Below, one piece after another: positions 43,982 through 53,228 of a DNA stretch of 64,000 bases. The position numbers and the translations under genes are program-made. A model generated the notes under the pieces. The model was given only the letters and a program-made list of their open reading frames with translations, had not been told where the DNA came from and ran no database searches. The stretch comes from JAPPHA01 sp963662815 (GTDB lineage Bacteria > Pseudomonadota > Alphaproteobacteria > Rhodobacterales > Rhodobacteraceae): NCBI GenBank assembly GCA_963662815.2, contig CAXXWA010000020.1, forward strand, positions 496,001 through 560,000. Direction: 5' to 3'. The stretch's first letter is position 1. Each line of letters opens with the position of its first letter.

Positions 43982-45223
43982 ATGACCACCGGGAACGGAA
44001 GTCACGTCGCGATCGTCGGCGCCGGAATCGTCGGCGTCGCCACCGCTGTCTGGATGCAGCGCGCAGGACACAGGGTGACTCTCATCGACCGAAGCGGGCC
44101 TGCCGCGGGCGCGTCATTCGGCAATGCCGGCGTTCTGGCCGCCTCGTCTGTCGTGCCGATCGTCTATCCGGGCATCCTGCCGAAGCTTCCCGGCCTGATT
44201 CTGGGTCGGAACTCGCCGGTTTTCCTTCGCTGGCGCCGCCTTCCGCAACTGCTTCCGTTCCTGTTGCGGCTCCTCGGGCACGGGAACCGGAGGGATGTGG
44301 ACAGGATTTCAAGATCCCTGAAACTTCTGCTTCAAGATTCCTTCGAACAGCATCAGGCACTGGTGCGGGGCACCGGCGCCGAGCAGTACCTGAAGGCCGG
44401 AGACTACGTATACGCATATTCCGACAGGACTGCATACGAATCGGATGCGTTCGCCTGGGGCGTCCGCCGTGAAAGGGGCTACGAATTCGAGGAGATGGAC
44501 GCATCCCGCCTTGCCGAATACGATCCGGCGCTGTCGGGGCGGTTTGGTTTCGCGGTCAGGTGTCCCGGCCACGGCTTTCTGACGGACCCCGGCGCATATG
44601 TCGCGGCGCTCGCCGAGCACGTCGCGGAAAACGGCGGCCGGCTCCTGATTACCGACGTTCTCAAGGTCACGCGAGACGGCGCCATTGAAACCGTGGACGG
44701 GCTCGTGCATGCGGACAAGGTCGTCGTGGCCTGCGGCGTCCAGTCAGCGAAGCTGGTCCGGGATTCCGGCGCGCGAATCCCGCTGGAGTCGGAACGCGGC
44801 TACCACGTCGAATACAGGAATCCGTCCCTGACGTTCCGCTCTCCGGTCATGGTCGCCGCCTCGAAGTTCGTGATGTGCCCGATGCGGAACAGGCTGCGCT
44901 GCGCGGGTCTGGCCGAATTCGGAAGCGTCGACGACGGCCCGTCCAAGGCGCCCGTCGCGCTCATCGAAAGGCACATGGAGAAATTATTTCCCGAGTTGAC
45001 TCATGACGGAAAAACGGCATGGATGGGCCACCGGCCTTCCACGTCGGATGCCCTGCCGGTGATCGGCAAACTTGGAGAGCGCGGCAATGTCTGGGTCGGA
45101 TTCGGCCACCAGCACGTTGGAATCACCGGAGGTCCGCGAACCGGCAGGTGGCTCGCCCGGCTCGCTTCCGGCAACCAGCCGAACGAAGACCTCTCGGCGT
45201 TCTCGCCGACCCGCTTCGAATGA
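43982..45223 (+). CDS. FAD-dependent D-amino-acid dehydrogenase-like oxidoreductase
   Basis: A 413-residue DAO/DadA-type flavoprotein. The dinucleotide loop is VAIVGAGIVGVATAVWMQRAG, then SGPAAGASFGNAGVL; the C-terminal FAD segment GNVWVGFGHQHVGITGGP is intact, as is WMGHRPSTSDALPVIG. DadA enzymes oxidatively deaminate D-amino acids on the inner membrane, but this could act on another amine or hydroxyacid. It is followed after 50 bases by a TRAP transporter, suggesting that the imported solute is its substrate. Start is ATG 43982 with GGGGAG upstream. Confidence 0.88.
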   Translation: MTTGNGSHVAIVGAGIVGVATAVWMQRAGHRVTLIDRSGPAAGASFGNAGVLAASSVVPIVYPGILPKLPGLILGRNSPVFLRWRRLPQLLPFLLRLLGHGNRRDVDRISRSLKLLLQDSFEQHQALVRGTGAEQYLKAGDYVYAYSDRTAYESDAFAWGVRRERGYEFEEMDASRLAEYDPALSGRFGFAVRCPGHGFLTDPGAYVAALAEHVAENGGRLLITDVLKVTRDGAIETVDGLVHADKVVVACGVQSAKLVRDSGARIPLESERGYHVEYRNPSLTFRSPVMVAASKFVMCPMRNRLRCAGLAEFGSVDDGPSKAPVALIERHMEKLFPELTHDGKTAWMGHRPSTSDALPVIGKLGERGNVWVGFGHQHVGITGGPRTGRWLARLASGNQPNEDLSAFSPTRFE

Positions 45224-45273
45224 AGCTCTCCAGGTTGCCGGAACGACCCCAATCAGATGCAAGGAGCAATGAT

Positions 45274-46251
45274 ATGAAGAAAGCAATGACAGGATTCGGC
45301 GCAACTGCTGTCGGTCTTCTGCTCGCTGCGGCGGCCGTTGCCGAAAACTGGGACATGCCCATGGCATACGCCGACAGCAACTACCACAGCCAGAACGGCA
45401 AGATGTTTGCCGAGGCGGTCGGTGTGTGCACGGGCGGCGAGCTGACGATCGAAGTCCATGCCGGCGGTTCGCTGTTCAAGGGCAACGAGATCAAGCGCGC
45501 CGTGCAGGTCGGCCAGGCCAAGATCGGCGAGCGGCTGCTTTCGGCCCACGCCAACGAGAATCCGCTCTACGGCATCGATTCTGTGCCCTTCCTCGCAACA
45601 TCCTTCGCCGACAGCGACAAGCTCTGGAACTCGGTGAAGGATCGCCTTTCTCAGGCAATGGAAGCAGAGGGACTCGTTCTGCTCTACTCGGCGCCATGGC
45701 CGCCGCAGGGGATGTATTTCGACAGGGAAATCAACTCCGTAGCCGACATGAACGGCATAAAGTTCCGGGCATACAACGTCGCCACCTCGCGGTTCGCGGA
45801 ACTCGCGGCGATGGTGCCCGTCCAGATCGAGGCCGCCGACCTTTCCCAGGCGCTTGCGACAGGCGTCGCCTCGGCGTTCATTTCGTCCGGCTCCACGGGC
45901 TACGACCGTAAGGTGTGGGAACACCTGAGCCACTTCTATGACACCCAGGCCTGGCTGCCGCGCAACTACGTGTTCGCGAACAAGGAGGCGTTCGACGCCC
46001 TCGACAGCAGCAAGCAGAACTGTCTCCGGTCCGCAGCCATGCTTGCCGGCGCGGCCACCACCGCGCGCGCCGAGCAGTTGGCGGGCTGGTACCTGGCACA
46101 ACTCGCAGCGAACGGCATGTCCGTTCAGGCGCCCGGCGAAGCGCTGAGCGCCGAACTCGCCGAGATCGGCACCAGGATGGCAGCCGAGTGGGCGGAGACC
46201 GCTGGCGCCGAGGGACAGGCGGCGATCGAAGCCTACCATTCGGCAGAATAG
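45274..46251 (+). CDS. TRAP transporter substrate-binding protein (DctP type)
   Basis: A 325-residue periplasmic solute receptor. The signal peptide is about 1-23 (MTGFGATAVGLLLAAAAVA, cleavage before ENWDMPM), and AAGGAG precedes the ATG by seven bases. The mature protein shows the family order: MFAEAVGVCTGGELTIEVHAGG, GNEIKRAVQVGQAKIGE, KFRAYNVATSRFAELAAM (conserved Arg for a carboxylate) and ASAFISSGSTGYDRKVWE. Ligand is probably an organic acid or amino acid. It is the first of three TRAP genes (binding protein, small and large membrane subunits). Confidence 0.92.
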   Translation: MKKAMTGFGATAVGLLLAAAAVAENWDMPMAYADSNYHSQNGKMFAEAVGVCTGGELTIEVHAGGSLFKGNEIKRAVQVGQAKIGERLLSAHANENPLYGIDSVPFLATSFADSDKLWNSVKDRLSQAMEAEGLVLLYSAPWPPQGMYFDREINSVADMNGIKFRAYNVATSRFAELAAMVPVQIEAADLSQALATGVASAFISSGSTGYDRKVWEHLSHFYDTQAWLPRNYVFANKEAFDALDSSKQNCLRSAAMLAGAATTARAEQLAGWYLAQLAANGMSVQAPGEALSAELAEIGTRMAAEWAETAGAEGQAAIEAYHSAE

Positions 46252-46329
46252 GCCGGCCGACCCCGTACGGCACCGGTTCCGCTCCCGCGCGAATCCGCGC
46301 GATTGCGGAACCGGCTGCCGGGATTCGAC

Positions 46330-46848
46330 ATGCGAACCCTCCGCAAAGTCCTCGACACGATCTACCTTGCAGGCGGCGTGCTCGGTGCGCTGTTCCTCAT
46401 CTGCATTCTCGTCATCATCTGCGCGCAGATGATATCGCGCTGGAGCGGCGTCTCGTTTCCCGGGTCGACGAACTACGCAGGATACTGCATGGCGGCGTCC
46501 ACGTTTTTCGCGCTCGCCTATGCGCTGAACGCCGGAGCGCACATCCGCGTTTCGCTGTTCCTAAGCCGGATGGGCCGCTTCCGGCGCTTCGGCGAAGTCT
46601 GGTGCTACAGCATCGCCGCGCTTACCATGACCTTCTTCTCCTGGCATGCGCTCTCCCGGAATCTCCAGACGCGAAAGTTCAACTTCGTCAGCCAGGGCCT
46701 CGACGCCACGCCTCTCTGGATCCCGGAGATTTCAATGACCGTCGGTTCGGCAATCCTGGCGGTGGCGCTCTGGGACCAGCTGCTGCGCATCGTCTTCACT
46801 GACCACATGGGAGTCGCCTCGAGGGATTCCATGGAAATCGGAGACTGA
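46330..46848 (+). CDS. TRAP transporter small permease (DctQ type)
   Basis: A 172-residue four-helix membrane protein. Helix 1 (GGVLGALFLICILVIICAQM), helix 2 (NYAGYCMAASTFFALAYAL), helix 3 and helix 4 are plain, and GAHIRVSLFLSRM is the usual cytoplasmic motif. A TTG at 46303 is an in-frame alternative start; ATG 46330 is preferred. It lies between dctP- and dctM-type genes with 3 bases to the latter. Confidence 0.88.
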   Translation: MRTLRKVLDTIYLAGGVLGALFLICILVIICAQMISRWSGVSFPGSTNYAGYCMAASTFFALAYALNAGAHIRVSLFLSRMGRFRRFGEVWCYSIAALTMTFFSWHALSRNLQTRKFNFVSQGLDATPLWIPEISMTVGSAILAVALWDQLLRIVFTDHMGVASRDSMEIGD

Positions 46849-46851
46849 GCG

Positions 46852-48174
46852 TTGGACCATTTCTCCCTCACGATCATCTTCCTCTTTGTCCTTTTCCTGC
46901 TTCTCGGCTCCGGTGTCTGGATCGGGCTTGCCCTCATGGGGGTCGCCGCGGTCGGGATCGTCCTCTTCGACAAGGGCTTCGTCGGGGCCAACCTCACGGA
47001 CAAGGCGTGGGACAGCGCTTCGAACTGGACGCTGACGGCGCTCCCGCTGTTTATCTGGATGGGTGAAATCCTCTTTCGAACGAGACTGTCCGAGGACATG
47101 TTCAGGGGACTGTCGCCCTGGATGGCACGCCTCCCCGGCGGCCTCCTTCACACGAATGTCGTCGGATGCACGATCTTCGCCGCCGTGTCCGGATCATCTG
47201 CGGCCACGCTTACGACTGTCGGCAAGATGTCCATCCCGGAACTTCGCCGCAGAGGCTACCCCGAGTTCATGACCATCGGCACGCTCGCGGGATCGGCAAC
47301 GCTCGGCCTGATGATTCCGCCCTCGCTGACGCTGATCGTCTACGGGGTGACGATCAACGAGAGCATCACGCAGCTTTTCATGGCGGGAATACTTCCCGGC
47401 CTGGTTCTCGCAGCCATGTTCATGCTCTATGTCGCGTGCTGGTACTTCCTCCGCCCCGGGCAGCGCCCTAGGGCCGAACCCGTCATCGGATTTCGCGAAA
47501 AGCTCGCGAACTCTCGGTTCCTGATTCCGGTGATCTGCCTCGTACTCCTGGTGATCGGCTCCATGTACGCCGGGTTCGCCACCGCGACGGAGGCCGCCGC
47601 CTTCGGCGTCCTAGGCGCACTCGTCCTCGCCGCAGCGCAGGGATCCCTGACCTGGTCGACGTTCAAGGAAAGCCTGCTAGGCGCCACGCGTACCTCCGCC
47701 ATGATCGCGCTGATCCTGATGGGCGCCGCGTTTCTCAGCCTGTCCATGGGCTTCACCGGCCTGCCGCGGGCGCTCGCCGAATGGATTTCGACCCTCGGCC
47801 TGCCGCCGACCGTGCTGATCGCCGCGCTGATGATCTTCTACATCGTCATCGGCATGTTTCTCGACGGCATATCCGCGGTCGTCCTGACCATGGCGGTGGT
47901 CGAGCCAATGGTCAGGACCGCCGCCTTTGCGGATCTCGGGTTCGACATGATCTGGTTCGGGATATTCGTCGTCGTGGTGGTGGAGATGGCCCAGATAACC
48001 CCTCCGGTCGGCTTCAACCTGTTCGTGCTCCAGGGCATGACGTCGCACGAGATCGGATACATTTCCCGGACGGCAGCGCCGATGTTCCTGATCATGATCG
48101 TCATGGTCGGCGTGCTGGTGCTGTTTCCGGAACTCGCGACCTGGCTGCCGGAAAACCTTCGAAACCAGCCCTGA
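46852..48174 (+). CDS. TRAP transporter large permease (DctM type)
   Basis: A 440-residue, 11-12-helix inner-membrane protein that carries out sodium-driven substrate translocation. The start is TTG 46852 (MDHFSLTIIFLFVL), with GGAG ahead. Landmarks are GCTIFAAVSGSSAATLTTVGKM (in part), TIGTLAGSATLGLMIPPSL, and VVVVEMAQITPPVGFNLFVLQ. Length is standard. It closes the transporter operon. Confidence 0.93.
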   Translation: MDHFSLTIIFLFVLFLLLGSGVWIGLALMGVAAVGIVLFDKGFVGANLTDKAWDSASNWTLTALPLFIWMGEILFRTRLSEDMFRGLSPWMARLPGGLLHTNVVGCTIFAAVSGSSAATLTTVGKMSIPELRRRGYPEFMTIGTLAGSATLGLMIPPSLTLIVYGVTINESITQLFMAGILPGLVLAAMFMLYVACWYFLRPGQRPRAEPVIGFREKLANSRFLIPVICLVLLVIGSMYAGFATATEAAAFGVLGALVLAAAQGSLTWSTFKESLLGATRTSAMIALILMGAAFLSLSMGFTGLPRALAEWISTLGLPPTVLIAALMIFYIVIGMFLDGISAVVLTMAVVEPMVRTAAFADLGFDMIWFGIFVVVVVEMAQITPPVGFNLFVLQGMTSHEIGYISRTAAPMFLIMIVMVGVLVLFPELATWLPENLRNQP

Positions 48175-48306
48175 CGACGGCATGAACGGATCTGGCCGGA
48201 CAGCCAGGCCGGGTCCCCACGCATGGCGCCAACCCTCTCCCGACCGCAAGACCCGCCCGGAAGGAAACCGGTTCGAAGAATGTCGAAACGGGCGCGGCAG
48301 GCCGGG

Positions 48307-48996
48307 TCAGACGCCGAGATAGCGCTCCGCGACCGCATCGTTCAGCGCATCCGGCGTCCCAGACCAGCACGTTCGGCCCTTTTCGAGAATCACGCAGCGC
48401 ACGGCGATCGACAGGAGTTCCTCCACCGCCTTGTCGACCAGGAGAATCGCGATTCCCTCTGATCGCAGTGCCCGGACGGCCGCCCAGATTTCGGCGCGAA
48501 CGAGGGGGGCCAGACCCTCCGTCGCTTCGTCCATGACCAACAGGCGCGGATTGGTCACGAGCGCGCGCGCAATCGCCAGCATCTGCTGCTCGCCGCCGGA
48601 AAGGTTTCCGGCCAAGCGGTCTATGCACCCGGCAAGAGCCGGAAAGAGGCGGCATGCTCTCGTGACGTCCCAAGGACCAGGGCGCGCCACGCAAAGGAGG
48701 TTTTCGCGAACGGAAAGATTCGGGAAGCACCGGCGCCCCTCCGGCACCAGGCCGATGCCCGCGCGCGCGATCCTGTGGGGCGCCCAATCAGATATGTCGC
48801 GCCCGTCGAACGAAACCCTTCCGGAACAGGGACGGCAGAGTCCGCAGATGGTCCGGATCGCTGTCGTCTTGCCCATCCCGTTCCGCCCCATCAGGGCGAC
48901 AACCTCGCCCTTTCCGACATCGAGATCGACTGCGAAGAGCGCCTGGCTCCGCGAATACCAGGCCTGCATGTCCCGGAGGCTGAGGAGAGCGCTCAC
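48307..48996 (-). CDS. livF: branched-chain amino acid ABC transporter ATPase, LivF type
   Basis: A 229-residue ABC ATPase with Walker A GRNGMGKTT, signature LSGGEQQMLAIARAL and Walker B RLLVMDEATEGLAP. The C-terminal half ends DALNDAVAERYLGV as in LivF. GTG start overlaps the livG stop (GTGA). It is the last gene of a five-gene Liv operon, which converges on the TRAP genes. It hydrolyses ATP with LivG to drive uptake through LivHM. Exact substrate is unknown. Confidence 0.92.
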   Translation of the reverse strand: MSALLSLRDMQAWYSRSQALFAVDLDVGKGEVVALMGRNGMGKTTAIRTICGLCRPCSGRVSFDGRDISDWAPHRIARAGIGLVPEGRRCFPNLSVRENLLCVARPGPWDVTRACRLFPALAGCIDRLAGNLSGGEQQMLAIARALVTNPRLLVMDEATEGLAPLVRAEIWAAVRALRSEGIAILLVDKAVEELLSIAVRCVILEKGRTCWSGTPDALNDAVAERYLGV

Positions 48997-49790
48997 CTCC
49001 CTGCCTGTCCGAGATACACGGCGCGGACGGCGGCGTCCGCGCGGATGTCGTCTGGCCGGCCGGAGGCCATGATGCGGCCGTACACAAGTACGGAAACCCG
49101 GTCCGCGAGGGCGAACACCGCATCCATGTCGTGTTCGACGAGCAGTATCGGTGCCGTCCGCCGGAGACCGTCGAGAAAGCCTGTCAATTCCTTCGAGCCT
49201 TCGGGCCCCATGCCCGCCATCGGTTCGTCGAGGAGCAGCGCTACCGGCTCCAGCGCCAGCGCGACGGCGATCTCCAGCTTTCTTCGCTCGCCGTGGCTGA
49301 GCTCTGATGCGCGGATGTCTGAACGCCCGCCGAGGCCGACCTTTTCGATGGAGGCCAAAGCGCGGTCGGTGAGCGACCTGTCACGCATTGCCGGCAGGAA
49401 GAAGCGGAAGCTCCCGCCGGTTCGGCACTGCACCGCGAGCATGGCGTTCTGCAGGGCGGTGAATTCCGGAATCAGAGATGAAACCTGGAAGCATCGCGCC
49501 AGTCCGAGCCGCGCCCGGACTTCGGGAGGAAGATGCCCGATGTCCTTGCCAAGAAGCCGGATGGCGCCATGGTCCTGGCGCAGCAAGCCGGCCACCTGGT
49601 TTACGAGCGTCGACTTCCCGGCCCCGTTCGGGCCTATCAGCGCGTGGATTTCTCCCGGCGCGAGATCGATCGAGACCGCGTCATTGGCGAGAACCGCGCC
49701 GAACCGGCGGGTCAGCCGGTCGACCTCGAGCACGGCGCAGGCTGCGTCCTGACCTGCTGCACTGCCGCCAGGCGCCGGTCGCTCAGGCAT
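48993..49790 (-). CDS. livG: branched-chain amino acid ABC transporter ATPase, LivG type
   Basis: A 265-residue ABC ATPase. Walker A is GPNGAGKSTLVNQ, the signature is LSHGERRKLEIAVAL (variant of LSGGQ), and Walker B is VALLLDEPMAGMGPEG followed by the D-loop. The text VEHDMDAVFALADRVSVLVYG is typical of LivG. Its start lies inside the livM stop region, so the genes are coupled. It is the partner of LivF on the LivHM channel. Confidence 0.92.
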   Translation of the reverse strand: MPERPAPGGSAAGQDAACAVLEVDRLTRRFGAVLANDAVSIDLAPGEIHALIGPNGAGKSTLVNQVAGLLRQDHGAIRLLGKDIGHLPPEVRARLGLARCFQVSSLIPEFTALQNAMLAVQCRTGGSFRFFLPAMRDRSLTDRALASIEKVGLGGRSDIRASELSHGERRKLEIAVALALEPVALLLDEPMAGMGPEGSKELTGFLDGLRRTAPILLVEHDMDAVFALADRVSVLVYGRIMASGRPDDIRADAAVRAVYLGQAGR

Positions 49791-50763
49791 CGCGCGGCTC
49801 CTTCGCGAGAACGCCGACGACCCCGCCGCGCGCGAACAGGACGACGATGACGAGCATGAGGCCCAACCAGAACTGCCAGTGTTCGGTCAAGCCGCCCAGG
49901 ACCTGTTCGAGAAGGACATAGAGAGCGGCCCCCGCCACGGGACCGTAAAGGCGGGCTACTCCGCCGAGAATCACGAAGACCATGATTTCTCCCGAGGTAT
50001 GCCAGCTCAGCATCGTCGGACTCACGAATCGGTTCAGGTCTACGAACAGCGCACCCGCGAGGCCGGTGATCGCGCCCGACACGACGAAGGCGGTGAGACG
50101 GACCCGAAACACCCCGATGCCGGCGGCCGTCGCGCGGGTCGCGTTCTGCCGCGCCGCCCGAAGAGCCATGCCGAAACGGGATGCCGTGATGCGGGAACTG
50201 AACCAGAGGACGATCAGCAGCAGGACAAGGCAGATCCCGAAGAACTCTGCTGGCCGCATCGTGTTCAAGCCCGGGAAGCCGTTTCGGACATAAATTGGCA
50301 ACCCGTCCTCGCCTCCGTAGGCCGGCCAGGAAATCGCGAAGTAGTACAGCATCTGCGCGAATGCGAGCGTGATCATGATGAAGTAGACGCCGCTCGTTCG
50401 CAGCGACAGATAACCGATCGCGAGCGCCAGAACTGCACCTGCCAGCATGGCGGTCGGCCAGATGAACAGCATCTCGGTGGTCCCGTAGATGCTGAGGGGC
50501 CACACCGAGACCGGAACGCCGGTCAGCGCGTGGTGCGCCAGAATCCCGGCAACATAACCTCCCGCGCCGAAGTAGGCGGCGTGGCCGAAGGAAACGAGGC
50601 CGCCGTATCCGAGGACGAGGTTCAGGCCGACGCCGGCCATTCCGAGGATGACGACGCGGGTTGCAAGCGTAAGGTAGTAGGGTTCGTCGAACAGGATGCC
50701 GCAGACTGGCACGGCGAGCAGCATCAGGGCGGCTGCGGCGTTCACCGTACGCTCCCTGAACAC
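49783..50763 (-). CDS. livM: branched-chain amino acid ABC transporter permease, LivM type
   Basis: A 326-residue inner-membrane permease with the family signature GYGGLVSFGHAAYFGAGGY (in part), about nine membrane segments, and the ATPase-coupling loop GMALRAARQNATRATAAGI. The start is GTG 50763, three bases after the livH stop. It ends with GVVGVLAKEP. It pairs with LivH to form the transport channel. Confidence 0.93.
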   Translation of the reverse strand: MFRERTVNAAAALMLLAVPVCGILFDEPYYLTLATRVVILGMAGVGLNLVLGYGGLVSFGHAAYFGAGGYVAGILAHHALTGVPVSVWPLSIYGTTEMLFIWPTAMLAGAVLALAIGYLSLRTSGVYFIMITLAFAQMLYYFAISWPAYGGEDGLPIYVRNGFPGLNTMRPAEFFGICLVLLLIVLWFSSRITASRFGMALRAARQNATRATAAGIGVFRVRLTAFVVSGAITGLAGALFVDLNRFVSPTMLSWHTSGEIMVFVILGGVARLYGPVAGAALYVLLEQVLGGLTEHWQFWLGLMLVIVVLFARGGVVGVLAKEPRDA

Positions 50764-50766
50764 TTG

Positions 50767-51687
50767 CTAGGCCGCCTTGCCGAAGAGGCCGCCGGGCCTG
50801 AAGAACAGGACCAGCGCCATGAGAATGTAGATGAGCATCGATGCGAGCGCGGAGCCGACGGCGTTCGCCGATGACGGATCGAGAAACACTCCGAACGCGA
50901 CCGGCAGAAGAAACCGTCCGACGGTGTCCGTGACCCCGACGAGTACGGCTCCCAGCAGGGCTCCGCGGATTGAACCAATGCCGCCGATCACGATCACCAC
51001 GAAAGCGAGAATGAGAACCGGTTCGCCCATGCCGACTTCCACGGACTGGATCGTCCCTACGAGCGCTCCCGCCAACCCGGCCATCGCCGCGCCGAGCGCG
51101 AAGACGGAGGTGTAGAGCCTGCCGATGTCCACACCGAGGGCTGCAATCATTTCGCGATCCGACTCTCCGGCCCGAATCTGCATGCCGAGGCGCGTGCGCG
51201 AAATCAGCAGGAAGAGGCCCGCAGCGATCACGATGCCCACCGCGATGATGACGAGACGATAGAGCGGATACCGGATGCCTCCAGGGAGGGTCACGGCGCC
51301 GGAGAGCGAAGCCGGCACGTCGAGATAGAGCGGGAATGCGCCGAAAAGCCAGCGCACGCCCTCGGAGAAGACCAGTATCAGCGCGAATGTCGCGAGCACC
51401 TGATCGAGATGGTCGCGCCCGTAAAGGCGTCGGATCACCGCGATCTCGACGACCGCGCCCGCGGCAGCCGCCGCGGCGAGGCTCGCCGCGAGTCCGAGCC
51501 AGAACGATCCGGTCGCAGTCGCAACCGCCGCGCAGGCAAAGGCGCCGATCATGTACAGGGAGCCATGGGCAAGGTTTATGAGGCCCATGACGCCGAAAAC
51601 CAGCGTCAGCCCCGCCGACATGAGGAACAGCATGACCCCGAACTGAATGCCGTTCAGGATCTGTTCCGCGATCAGTGTCGCCTGCAT
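50767..51687 (-). CDS. livH: branched-chain amino acid ABC transporter permease, LivH type
   Basis: A 306-residue inner-membrane permease, opening MQATLIAEQILNGIQFGVML with GLINLAHGSLYMIGAF as the family signature, and the coupling loop GMQIRAGESDREMIAALGVD. Around eight membrane segments are visible. It ends FFRPGGLFGK, the typical LivH tail. It sits 54 bases downstream of the binding-protein gene. Confidence 0.93.
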   Translation of the reverse strand: MQATLIAEQILNGIQFGVMLFLMSAGLTLVFGVMGLINLAHGSLYMIGAFACAAVATATGSFWLGLAASLAAAAAAGAVVEIAVIRRLYGRDHLDQVLATFALILVFSEGVRWLFGAFPLYLDVPASLSGAVTLPGGIRYPLYRLVIIAVGIVIAAGLFLLISRTRLGMQIRAGESDREMIAALGVDIGRLYTSVFALGAAMAGLAGALVGTIQSVEVGMGEPVLILAFVVIVIGGIGSIRGALLGAVLVGVTDTVGRFLLPVAFGVFLDPSSANAVGSALASMLIYILMALVLFFRPGGLFGKAA

Positions 51688-51741
51688 GCCGCAGCAGTCG
51701 TCCCGGCGCGCCGGGTCCGCGCGCCGAAACGGACGAGCATC

Positions 51742-52896
51742 CTACATCGAACAGGAATCTGCGTATGCGTCCGAATGATCTTCAAGTCCGACCGAAATGA
51801 TCCGGTTGGTGAGGACATCGCCTTCCCTCACAACCTCCCGGACGTAGATGTCCTGGATCGGGTGGTGATTGGGGCCGAACCTGAAGTGTCCCCGGACCGA
51901 CGCAAAATCCGCCTCCCTGAGAGCGGCGCGGAACGCTCCCGCATCCGACACGTCGGCTTTCGCAAGCGCCGAGACGAGCAGGTTCGCCGTATCGAATCCC
52001 TGCGAGGCGTAGAGCGATGGAAGGCGGCCGTAAGCGTCGAGGAAGCTCTCCACGAACGCCTTGTTGGCGGGATTGTCTATGTCCTTGGACCACTGCGACG
52101 TATTGACGACGCCAAGCGCCGCATCGCCGACTGCAGCCAGGATTCCCTGGTCGAACGAGAATGCGGGGCCGAGAACCGGGATGGCAACGCCGGATCCGGA
52201 ATACTGCTTCATGAAGGATATGCCCATGCCGCCGGGAAGGAAGAAGAACACGCTGTCCGCGCCGGATGCGCGGATCTGCGCGATTTCCGCAGCGTAGTCC
52301 GTTTGACCGAGCTTGGTATATATCTCGCCGGCGAGCGAACCCTCGAAGAACCGCTTGTATCCGGTCAGCGCGTCATGTCCCGCCGGATAGTTCGGCGCAA
52401 GAATGAAGGAGTTTCCGAATCCCGCGTGATTTGCGTACTCCCCGGCGGCTTCGTGCAGGTTGTCGTTCTGCCAGGCGACATTGAAGTAGTTCTCGTGGCA
52501 GCCCTTGCCGGCGAGAGCAGAGGGACCCGCGTTCGGCGAGAGGTAGAACTTGCCCTGATTGACAACCGACGGGACCACCGCCATCGCAAGGTTCGACCAG
52601 ATGATGCCGGTAAGCACATCGACCTTGTCCGACTGGACCATCTTGTCGGCAATCTGGACGGCGATGTCGGGTTTGCGCTGGTCATCCTCGACCACAACCG
52701 TGATGTCATCGCGACCCGACTGCCCGACCCCGAGCATGAAACCGTCACGCACATCTATTCCGAGGCCGGATCCGCCGCCTGAGAGCGTTGTGATCATGCC
52801 GACCTTCAGGCCGTCCGCATGAGGCGCCGTTCCGGCCAGCGCCGCCATAGCCAGACCGGCAAGTCCGGCCGCCATTCTTCTCGTTGTCATCTTCAT
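51742..52896 (-). CDS. branched-chain amino acid ABC transporter substrate-binding protein
   Basis: A 384-residue periplasmic protein (Peripla_BP_6 family). The signal peptide is MAAGLAGLAMAALAGTAPHA, then the mature start LKVGMITTLSGGGSGLGIDV. It has the two-lobed Leu/Ile/Val-binding layout, with VVEDDQRKPDIAVQIADKMV and LAPNYPAGHDALTGYKRFF. The true ligand may be an amino acid, amide or aromatic acid; the family is broad. It is the first gene of the Liv operon. Confidence 0.92.
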   Translation of the reverse strand: MKMTTRRMAAGLAGLAMAALAGTAPHADGLKVGMITTLSGGGSGLGIDVRDGFMLGVGQSGRDDITVVVEDDQRKPDIAVQIADKMVQSDKVDVLTGIIWSNLAMAVVPSVVNQGKFYLSPNAGPSALAGKGCHENYFNVAWQNDNLHEAAGEYANHAGFGNSFILAPNYPAGHDALTGYKRFFEGSLAGEIYTKLGQTDYAAEIAQIRASGADSVFFFLPGGMGISFMKQYSGSGVAIPVLGPAFSFDQGILAAVGDAALGVVNTSQWSKDIDNPANKAFVESFLDAYGRLPSLYASQGFDTANLLVSALAKADVSDAGAFRAALREADFASVRGHFRFGPNHHPIQDIYVREVVREGDVLTNRIISVGLEDHSDAYADSCSM

Positions 52897-52991
52897 CGTG
52901 TTCTCCAGTGGAAACTTTCTCTGGTCAGGTTTTCTCTTCGGAAACCGGCCGGAACCGGGACGGGGCTGCGCAACCGGGGGCGCAACTCAGG

Positions 52992-53228
52992 TCAGAATGC
53001 CTTGAATGTCAACGTGGTCAGCGACCTCGTAATGCCCTCGATGCCGAGCAGGTTTTCGTTCACCCACCGTCCGACATCCGCATCCTCGGGCGGATAGATC
53101 TTGGCGAGAAGATCCCAGTCTCCGCTTGTCGAATAGAGTTCGGAGACGATTTCCCGGTCATAGAGTTCATCCGCGACCTCGTAGGTCTTTCCCGGAAGGC
53201 AGCGGATCTGAACGAAAATGCACTTCAT
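52992..53228 (-). CDS. stand-alone Lrp/AsnC ligand-binding (RAM) domain protein
   Basis: A 78-residue protein that is only the AsnC-type ligand-binding domain, lacking the helix-turn-helix: KCIFVQIRCLPGKTYEVADEL, ELYSTSGDWDLLAKIYPPED and ITRSLTTLTFKAF. Such stand-alone RAM domains bind small molecules such as amino acids and can modulate Lrp-type regulators. It is 96 bases upstream of the Liv operon on the same strand, and thus a plausible sensor for the transported amino acid. ATG 53228 with GGGGAAG upstream. Confidence 0.85.
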   Translation of the reverse strand: MKCIFVQIRCLPGKTYEVADELYDREIVSELYSTSGDWDLLAKIYPPEDADVGRWVNENLLGIEGITRSLTTLTFKAF

